A stretch of 11,545 bases of DNA, taken from Spirochaetae bacterium HGW-Spirochaetae-9 (GTDB taxonomy: Bacteria > Spirochaetota > Spirochaetia > Treponematales > Rectinemataceae). This document shows positions 6,431-11,545 of the stretch, piece after piece; the first letter of the stretch is position 1, and the number at the start of each line of letters is the position of its first letter. Position numbers and translations under genes: made by a program. The stretch lies in the NCBI GenBank assembly GCA_002839205.1, contig PGXP01000023.1, positions 1-11,545 of the forward strand, read 5' to 3'. The notes beneath the pieces are model-generated. The model was not told where the DNA came from. It searched no databases and saw only the letters and a program-made list of their open reading frames with translations.

Positions 6431-7484
6431 ACCAGTTCAGCACGTCTTCCGCAAAGCCCAGAAAGCGCTCCACCTTGAGCGGCCTTCCGTCGTCGAGTAT
6501 CACCTGTCCCGTGAAATAGCCGAAAACCTGGTGCTGGATGGATTTTATCAAAAGTATATCGGTCGAGCTGCTCCTGTCCACGATGGGCTGAAAATCCATT
6601 TCGAAACGCCCATCCGAACTTTCGAACTTCCATGGCGCGAGATAATCCAGTGCGCTGGCAGTGCCGCCAGGAATTCGGAAGCTCACCTCCCCCAGCTTGT
6701 GCGCCTTTCCCCCGTAAAACAGCATATTCTCCGAGGCAGGGCTGCGGTCCGAGAAGCCGTAGCCAATGTTCCAGCCGAAGGGTACGCCATCAAGCAGGCC
6801 GGAGGCCGAGCCCCAGTACCAGCGGTTTTTATAGGTCCACACGCCTCTGCCCCAGTCAAGACCGCCAAACGATGTCTCGGGCTTGAAACTATAGCTGCGC
6901 GAGCCAAGCTTCACGGTTCCGCTCGCCGGCATGCAGTTGATTTTCCTGTTGTAATAGAAGGCCTTTCTGTTCTCCTTCCAGGATGTGGCTATGTTCATGC
7001 TGTCGGCGTCGAGCGGCTGGACAAGGATCAGATCGGCCTCGAGCCCCTTCGAGCCATCGGGAGCCACAAAGCCGGGGCAGGACGCCATGATCCTGCGTTC
7101 TCCCTTCCTGACGGAAAATGCGATCTTCAGATTCGCGCCTTCATGCCGAAGCTCGGTTTCTTCCGAGCCTTCCGAGAATCCCGTCTTTCCGAGGGGCAGG
7201 AAGGTCATGTCCTGCGACTGGACGGCCTCGCCGGATGCCAGATCGAGCCAGGCGACGGAAAACAGCCCCAGATAGCCGAGATCGGACATCGTGAAGGTGA
7301 TCCCGTACTCGCCATCATGGGAGAGAATATAGTAGTAATCCCATTCCTTCAGCCTCAAGGGCGAAGCAGAGACCTTGGAGCGGTCATAGTGCCACAAAGG
7401 CTGCCGTGCCCAGCCTTCTTCGACGAGGCGTCCGTCGCTGCCCAGAAGCTCCAGAGGTTCGGTGATCTCATGTTGAATCATCAT
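6426..7484 (-). CDS. DUF2804 domain-containing protein
   Basis: I recognise this as the DUF2804 family of unknown function. The 352-residue sequence is rich in aromatic and beta-strand-forming residues. It carries the family's conserved central blocks: KINCMPASGTV (181-191), FGGLDWGRGVWTYKNRWYWG (206-225), VPFGWNIGYGFSD (234-246), ENMLFYGGKAHKL (252-264) and a late GYFTGQVILDDG (322-333). No signal peptide or membrane helix is visible, so it is probably cytoplasmic. The start overlaps the esterase stop as ATGA. A GGAGG within the last esterase codons serves it, with 3-base spacing to the first ATG and a better 6 bases to the second ATG at 7481. Translation is therefore probably coupled to the esterase gene. 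No enzymatic residues can be assigned. Confidence 0.88.
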   Translation of the reverse strand: MMIQHEITEPLELLGSDGRLVEEGWARQPLWHYDRSKVSASPLRLKEWDYYYILSHDGEYGITFTMSDLGYLGLFSVAWLDLASGEAVQSQDMTFLPLGKTGFSEGSEETELRHEGANLKIAFSVRKGERRIMASCPGFVAPDGSKGLEADLILVQPLDADSMNIATSWKENRKAFYYNRKINCMPASGTVKLGSRSYSFKPETSFGGLDWGRGVWTYKNRWYWGSASGLLDGVPFGWNIGYGFSDRSPASENMLFYGGKAHKLGEVSFRIPGGTASALDYLAPWKFESSDGRFEMDFQPIVDRSSSTDILLIKSIQHQVFGYFTGQVILDDGRPLKVERFLGFAEDVLNWW

Positions 7485-8947
7485 TTTCCTCCCTGAAGGA
7501 TGGACTGCAACCAGCCCTCCAGAGCAGCCAGCGCTTCCGGCGCAAAGGTTTCTTCTATCGAGGCGTATTCATCGGGACGCCCTGTCGTGGCGTGCTGAAA
7601 AAGATGATTGAGCCCTTCGAGCCTGATGAGCCTGAAGCTGCTGTTCCCGGCCTTCGTCAGCGCCGTTTCGATCGCGCTGAGGTTGGCTTCGCAGGGCACC
7701 TGGAGGTCCTTGCTGCCGATCATGGCGAGGACGGGGATTTTGACGATGGAAAGGTAGGGGGCGGGATCGAGGGCGAGGAAAGCCCGCATCCAGGGATTGA
7801 GAAGCTGGCCCGCGATGCGCTCGGCCTCGGCGTCGAGGGCGCTGCCTGCGTCTCCGCCTTCGCCCCCCTTCGCCATGGATTTCAGCAGTGCGATGATTTC
7901 TTTCTTCGCTTCGGCGACCGGTACATCCTTCATCGCGATCTCATAGAGCGCACTGTTGAGGGCTTTCGCTCCGGCGATCAGGGACGGGTCGGCGCCCGAA
8001 GCGCTGGCGAGGGCTTCGTTCTGCAGAAGAAGGAGGGCATCGCCCCTGATCCCAGGGCCAGCCAGCATGACGATGAAGGCAAGGGAGGGATTCCGGGAAG
8101 CCTCGATCGCCGCGACGATGCCGCCCTCGCTGTGTCCGACGATGCCGACGCGTTTTGGGTCGATCTCTGGCCTGCCTGAGAGGAAGGAGACGGCTGCGTG
8201 GGCGTCGTCCACAAAGTCGAAGGTCGTTGCCGTGGAAAAAGCGCCGCCCGAGCCACCCACTCCCCTGTCATCATAGCGGAGCACCGCGATGCCCCGCCGC
8301 GAAAGATAGTCGGCGATCACGAGGAAGGATTTATGCCCCATGATTTCCTCATCGCGGCTCTGAGCCCCCGAGCCCGTCACGAGAACGACAGCAGGGAAAG
8401 GTCCCGGCCCTTCAGGAACCGTCAAGGTTCCGGCAAGACTGATGCCCGCCTTGGTGTTGGGAAAATCCAGATCGATAGCTTCGTAGGGAAAGGGCGCCAC
8501 AGGCAGCTGCGGCCTCGCCGGCGCCGAGCTTGAGGCCTTGTCCTGCATCGCCGGGGCTGGGCTCGGCTCTGCCCGCTGAAGGAGGAGCGGAAAAGCAGCT
8601 CCACCCTGTTTCAGGGTACCTGCGAGGCTCGAGCCATCGGAGGAGAGCTTGCCTTCGAATGCTCCGCCAATGGCCTTAACTTCAAAAACAGCCACTGAAT
8701 CGGCCAACGTTATCTTCGAGACGGGAATACCCTTTGCTCCCTGATCGGGGCTGTCCATCGTCGCCCGCAATGCCCCATCCTTGAGTTCAACATTGAATAC
8801 GATACGAAGCGATGCAGAGCCTATTGTGAGAGAACCCTGCCAGACCCCTACGAGGGTCGAGCCGATGTGATTCTCGCCGTCGGCAGCCGCACAGAAACCG
8901 GTGCCCAGGATGAACAGCATGGTCGAAATCAGCATAATTCGTTTCAT
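7481..8947 (-). CDS. Exported alpha/beta-hydrolase, EstD-like esterase
   Basis: This is a serine hydrolase with a two-domain layout like Thermotoga EstD (COG1073 group). The 488 residues start with a Sec signal, MKRIMLISTMLFILGTGFC, probably cleaved near AAAD (residues 20-23). A beta-rich domain at about 30-127 begins VGVWQGSLTIG, followed by a Pro/Ala-rich linker (128-150) and the hydrolase domain from about 155. The hydrolase domain has VVLVTGSGAQSRDE (187-200, oxyanion region), VLRYDDRGVGGSGG (222-235), nucleophile S273 in GHSEGG, acid D414 in GSKDLQVP and base H448 in GLNHLF. All triad positions are intact. The start at 8947 has AGGAAGG at 5-base spacing. It probably acts on ester substrates in the periplasm or outside the cell, but the substrate is unknown. 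It heads an operon with the DUF2804 gene. Confidence 0.9.
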   Translation of the reverse strand: MKRIMLISTMLFILGTGFCAAADGENHIGSTLVGVWQGSLTIGSASLRIVFNVELKDGALRATMDSPDQGAKGIPVSKITLADSVAVFEVKAIGGAFEGKLSSDGSSLAGTLKQGGAAFPLLLQRAEPSPAPAMQDKASSSAPARPQLPVAPFPYEAIDLDFPNTKAGISLAGTLTVPEGPGPFPAVVLVTGSGAQSRDEEIMGHKSFLVIADYLSRRGIAVLRYDDRGVGGSGGAFSTATTFDFVDDAHAAVSFLSGRPEIDPKRVGIVGHSEGGIVAAIEASRNPSLAFIVMLAGPGIRGDALLLLQNEALASASGADPSLIAGAKALNSALYEIAMKDVPVAEAKKEIIALLKSMAKGGEGGDAGSALDAEAERIAGQLLNPWMRAFLALDPAPYLSIVKIPVLAMIGSKDLQVPCEANLSAIETALTKAGNSSFRLIRLEGLNHLFQHATTGRPDEYASIEETFAPEALAALEGWLQSILQGGK

Positions 8948-8972
8948 CGATACCTTCCTGTCGTGAAACAAC

Positions 8973-9001
8973 AGTATGCTGAAAAATCGCCTGGCGCGCA
9001 A
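8973..9001 (-). promoter_or_regulatory. Promoter for the esterase-DUF2804 operon
   Basis: On the minus strand TTGCGC (9001-8996), a 17-base spacer and CATACT (8978-8973) predict a start near 8966 and a leader of about 19 bases carrying the AGGAAGG ribosome site. It lies in the 99-base divergent gap shared with the flavodoxin gene. Confidence 0.6.
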
Positions 9002-9031
9002 GGAAATGCTGTCGCATTAATCCCGGCGATA

Positions 9032-9040
9032 TGCGATAAT
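9032..9040 (+). promoter_or_regulatory. Extended -10 promoter for the flavodoxin gene, probable leaderless start
   Basis: TGCGATAAT is an extended -10 (TGn plus a hexamer one base off consensus). It ends 6 bases before the ATG at 9047, so RNA should begin at the start codon. The -35 is weak (GTCGCA at 9011-9016, 18-base spacer), which extended -10 promoters tolerate. No ribosome site lies between the -10 and the ATG. Confidence 0.6.
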
Positions 9041-9046
9041 TTCGCC

Positions 9047-9475
9047 ATGAAAACCGATGTCGTCTATTACAGCGCAACAGGCAACACGAGAAAAATCGCC
9101 AATGCCATCGCCGAAGTGGCAGGATGTGCGGCACGACAGGCCCAGCAGGATCCTCCTGCCATCGACGCCGATCTCATCTTCGTCGGCGGCGCTGTCTACG
9201 CCACGAGCGACCATAATCTACATCCTTCCATACGGATCTTTGCCGACAGGCTGAAAGCTTCGGGCTACCGCGGCCGCATCGCCCTCTTTGCGACGGGATT
9301 CAAGCGAGGCGACGCGATAGGACTCCTGCGACAGGCCTTTCGGGAGCGCGGGTTCGGTGTCGAGGAGGAGAGTTTCTTCTGCAAAGGCCAACTCTTCCTC
9401 TTCATGAAAGGCCACCCCAACAAGGCTGACATCGAAGAGGCTGCGGCCTTCGCGGCGAAAATCATAGCCTCATGA
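9047..9475 (+). CDS. Flavodoxin-like FMN-binding protein
   Basis: This short flavodoxin-fold protein (142 residues) probably carries electrons using FMN in the cytoplasm. The N-terminal strand and phosphate loop read DVVYYSATGNTRKIA (4-18), with the SATGNT FMN-binding loop at 9-14. A second cofactor loop is at FVGGAVYATSDHNLHP (45-60). A third strand, IALFATGF (78-85), precedes the late FFCKGQLFLFMKGHPNKADIE (110-130), which is characteristic of family members. The frame is open upstream to 8867 but that stretch is antisense to the esterase signal peptide region; ATG 9047 gives the correct flavodoxin start. No Shine-Dalgarno is present. The phosphofructokinase gene follows 50 bases later and may be cotranscribed. 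The redox partner is not identifiable. Confidence 0.88.
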   Translation: MKTDVVYYSATGNTRKIANAIAEVAGCAARQAQQDPPAIDADLIFVGGAVYATSDHNLHPSIRIFADRLKASGYRGRIALFATGFKRGDAIGLLRQAFRERGFGVEEESFFCKGQLFLFMKGHPNKADIEEAAAFAAKIIAS

Positions 9476-9525
9476 GAGCCGAACCTCTGAAAGACAAGGT
9501 ACAGTAAGTCACAATGGAGCGCACA

Positions 9526-10848
9526 ATGCCAGATTTCAGCATCGAAACCCTTGGATCCTGTTCGATAGATTCGCCTCTCCAGCTTTCGACTGTACTCGGC
9601 GACAAAATTCCCAATTTCGTTTCGGAAAGCCGCCTCCTTCGCTATACAATCGACGCGTTGCCGGGCGACCAGCAACCCATCGGCAGGAAAGAGCTCCTAG
9701 AAACGGCAGGCCCCCGCCAGAAAATTTATTTCAGCCCTTCGCATGTCCACGCCGGCATCGTCACCTGCGGAGGGCTCTGCCCCGGCCTCAACGATGTCAT
9801 CAGAGCCCTCGTCCGCAGCCTCTGGTATCTCTATGGCGTGCGCAGAATCTCAGGCATCCGCTATGGATACAAGGGATTTCTCTCCGACTACGGCTACCCT
9901 GTCGTGAGCCTCAATCCCGATGTCGTCGACGATATCCACAAGATCGGCGGCACCCTCCTTGGCACGTCGCGCGGAGGAGGCGAACGCACATCGGAGATCG
10001 TCGATACCATCGAACAGCTCAATCTGAACATACTTTTCGCCATAGGTGGCGACGGCACGCAGAAAGGCGCGCTCGCCATCGCACAAGAAATCGAGAAAAG
10101 ACATCTCAAGATCGCCGTCGTCGGCATCCCGAAAACGGTGGACAATGACATCGAGTTCGTGGAGAAAACCTTCGGATTCGACACGGCCGTCGTGAAAGCC
10201 TCCGAAGCCGTGGCAGCAGCCCACATGGAAGCCCATTCCCAGATCAACGGCATAGGCCTTGTCCGATTGATGGGACGGGAATCAGGCTTCATCGCCGTGC
10301 ATACGGTGCTGGCCGTCCACGAGGCGAACTGCGTTCTCATCCCGGAAGTGCCCTTCGATATTGAAGGACCCTCGGGCCTGCTCGCCTACATCGAGAAAAG
10401 GCTTGCACGACGCAGCCATGCCGTCATCGTTGTGGCGGAAGGAGCAGGCCAGGATCTCCTTGCCTCAGCCAACGCACAAGACCTCTCGGGAAATAGGAAG
10501 TTGGGCGATATTGGTCTCTTCCTCAAGGAAAAGATCCAGGACTATTTCAACGCGAAAAAGATGGAGATCAACCTCAAATACATAGACCCGAGCTATATGA
10601 TCCGCTCCGCGATAGCAGAGCCCATCGATTCCATGTACTGCGAACGCCTTGGGAACAACGCCGTCCATGCCGCCATGGCAGGCAAAACAAAGCTCGTCAT
10701 CGGGCTTGTCAACAATGAATTCGTCCATATTCCCATGAAGGAAGCGATCTCACGACGTAAATTCGTCGATCCCGAAGGAAGCCTGTGGAGAGATGCCGTA
10801 GAGGCGACCCAGCAGCCTTTGAGCCTCAGATCGATCAGCGCGCCTTGA
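9526..10848 (+). CDS. 6-phosphofructokinase, clade-X type (ATP pattern)
   Basis: This glycolytic enzyme phosphorylates fructose-6-phosphate to fructose-1,6-bisphosphate. The 440-residue protein has an N-terminal extension of about 75 residues before the core. The core has [14 protein letters not shown] (77-90), RYGYKGF (112-118), [11 protein letters not shown] (141-151), [11 protein letters not shown] (172-182), [14 protein letters not shown] (200-213, catalytic D206) and [12 protein letters not shown] (246-257). The residue equal to E. coli G104 is Gly (G177, GGDG), the ATP-type state. The residue equal to G124 is Lys (K203), usual in PPi enzymes. This combination is known from trypanosomatid ATP-PFKs and relatives, so ATP is the likelier donor but needs assay. 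The start at 9526 is preferred over the ATG at 9514 because GGAG (9516-9519) lies 6 bases before it; 9514 would add four residues. The stop overlaps the convergent NYN gene by 14 bases. Confidence 0.93.
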   Translation: MPDFSIETLGSCSIDSPLQLSTVLGDKIPNFVSESRLLRYTIDALPGDQQPIGRKELLETAGPRQKIYFSPSHVHAGIVTCGGLCPGLNDVIRALVRSLWYLYGVRRISGIRYGYKGFLSDYGYPVVSLNPDVVDDIHKIGGTLLGTSRGGGERTSEIVDTIEQLNLNILFAIGGDGTQKGALAIAQEIEKRHLKIAVVGIPKTVDNDIEFVEKTFGFDTAVVKASEAVAAAHMEAHSQINGIGLVRLMGRESGFIAVHTVLAVHEANCVLIPEVPFDIEGPSGLLAYIEKRLARRSHAVIVVAEGAGQDLLASANAQDLSGNRKLGDIGLFLKEKIQDYFNAKKMEINLKYIDPSYMIRSAIAEPIDSMYCERLGNNAVHAAMAGKTKLVIGLVNNEFVHIPMKEAISRRKFVDPEGSLWRDAVEATQQPLSLRSISAP

Positions 10849-11545
10849 CCTTGAGCCTGAGGTAGACCTGCTTGCCGGAATCGGTGGGACTCGCGCGCTC
10901 ATCGATCTCGAAGAGAGCGGAAGCCTTGATGAGATCGCCCAGCTTCCTGAAGCCGTAGTTGCGCGGATCGAATTCAGGCTGTCTGTTGGCGATGTAGGTG
11001 CCGACTGCTCCCAGATATGCCCAGCCGAACTCGTCGGCCGCGTCCTCGACGGCGCTCTCGAGGAGGGCTGTCATTCTGCGGTCCGTCTTGATGTCATTCT
11101 GGCTCTGAATCTGGTTCCGGCTGTGCTGCTCCTTCTCGGCCTTGCTCTCTTTTTCCTTTTCATCTTCATCCTCGCGCAGGATCTCGGTGTAGACGAACTT
11201 GTCGCAGGCGGCGACGAAGGGCTTGGGCGTCTTCCGCTGGCCGAAGCCGAGGACGAGCTTGCCGTCCTCCCTCAGCCGCGCGGCAAGCCGCGTGAAATCG
11301 GAGTCGCTCGACACGACGCAGAACCCGTCCAGGCTTTCCGTATAGAGCAGATCCATGGCGTCGATGATCATCGCGCTGTCCGTGGAATTCTTGCCGGTTG
11401 TGTAGGCAAACTGCTGGACAGGCTGAATGGCATACTCGAGGAGCCGCTCTTTCCATCCCCGGAGATTGGGGTTTGTCCAGTCGCCATAAATTCTTTTTAC
11501 GCTGGCTATTCCGTATTTGGCAATTTCGGCCAGAAGCCCGTCGAT
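10835..11545 (-). CDS. NYN-domain putative RNase with C-terminal LOTUS/OST-HTH-like domain (5' end cut by window edge)
   Basis: The 236 visible residues read in frame from the very edge of the window, so the true start lies beyond 11545, probably about 20-30 codons away. Residues 1-120 match the NYN (PIN-like, LabA/DUF88) fold. A helix and strand with [12 protein letters not shown] (16-27) come first, then [20 protein letters not shown] with acidic D56 and D62. Next come [14 protein letters not shown] (75-88) with D81 and D83, and VLGFG. These Asp residues are the expected metal site of a ribonuclease. A highly charged linker rich in E, D and K (about 125-145) follows. Residues 157-215 ([37 protein letters not shown]) match the LOTUS/OST-HTH RNA-binding domain. 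RNA cleavage or turnover is inferred from the family. The ATG at 11371 is internal and not the start. Confidence 0.87.
   Translation of the reverse strand: MDGLLAEIAKYGIASVKRIYGDWTNPNLRGWKERLLEYAIQPVQQFAYTTGKNSTDSAMIIDAMDLLYTESLDGFCVVSSDSDFTRLAARLREDGKLVLGFGQRKTPKPFVAACDKFVYTEILREDEDEKEKESKAEKEQHSRNQIQSQNDIKTDRRMTALLESAVEDAADEFGWAYLGAVGTYIANRQPEFDPRNYGFRKLGDLIKASALFEIDERASPTDSGKQVYLRLKVKAR

Noticed and set aside
6531..7496. A 321-codon open frame on the plus strand opposite DUF2804
   Set aside because: The minus-strand frame carries the conserved DUF2804 blocks; this frame shows no domain and has no ribosome site or promoter.
8867..9046. A possible 60-residue N-terminal extension of the flavodoxin
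   Set aside because: It is antisense to the esterase signal region and contains both divergent promoters; the flavodoxin fold begins at residue 61 of that frame.
10821..10862. Near-repeated GAGCCTCAG / GAGCCTGAG at the ends of the PFK and NYN genes, with CCTCAG/CTGAGG as 6-base inverted arms
   Set aside because: The repeats are short and inside both coding ends, where Leu-Arg/Lys codons account for them; the 27-base loop and absence of a T tract argue against a terminator.

Overview
The window is a chromosomal segment of ordinary bacterial genes. GC content is high (my estimate is just under 60%), gene spacing is tight and strand switches are frequent. The gene order tRNA-Thr, rpmG, tRNA-Trp, secE, nusG, the treponeme-like NusG sequence, a DUF2804 protein and a clade-X type phosphofructokinase together suggest a spirochaete (Spirochaetales, Treponema/Spirochaeta relatives). 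That assignment rests on remembered family patterns, not on a search. I see no mobile element, CRISPR array or phage gene, and no gene-free stretch longer than about 110 bases.

Layout. Positions 1-1210 (minus strand) hold a translation/secretion/transcription operon: tRNA-Thr(GGT), rpmG (L33), tRNA-Trp(CCA), secE and the 5' part of nusG, which runs off the left edge. Its consensus-like promoter (TTGACA-17-TAAATT) has its -35 box over the murJ stop codon. Positions 1207-3840 (minus) hold a low-specificity threonine aldolase followed by the lipid II flippase murJ, with their own promoter. Divergent from these is a Cof-type HAD phosphatase (3919-4755, plus). It converges by 32 bp on a VanY-type D,D-carboxypeptidase lipoprotein (4724-5530, minus). 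Divergent from vanY is a protein with uracil-DNA-glycosylase-like motifs (5642-6400, plus). It meets a two-gene operon on the minus strand, an exported EstD-like esterase (7481-8947) translationally coupled to a DUF2804 protein (6426-7484). Divergent from the esterase are a short flavodoxin (9047-9475) and a phosphofructokinase (9526-10848). The phosphofructokinase converges by 14 bp on a NYN-domain putative RNase with a C-terminal LOTUS/OST-HTH-like domain, which runs off the right edge.

How the genes fit together. The left operon supplies protein synthesis (tRNAs, L33), the Sec translocon (SecE) and transcription elongation (NusG). MurJ and VanY both act on peptidoglycan, exporting the precursor and trimming the D-Ala end, but they are separately transcribed. 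The rest are independent metabolic or nucleic-acid enzymes. The points most worth a second look are three genes (HAD, vanY, flavodoxin) that appear to have leaderless transcripts, the divergent glycosylase-like protein with a TDG/SMUG1-style Asn motif, the ATP-versus-PPi residue pattern of the phosphofructokinase, and the NYN-LOTUS protein. I did not find a convincing new multi-gene system.
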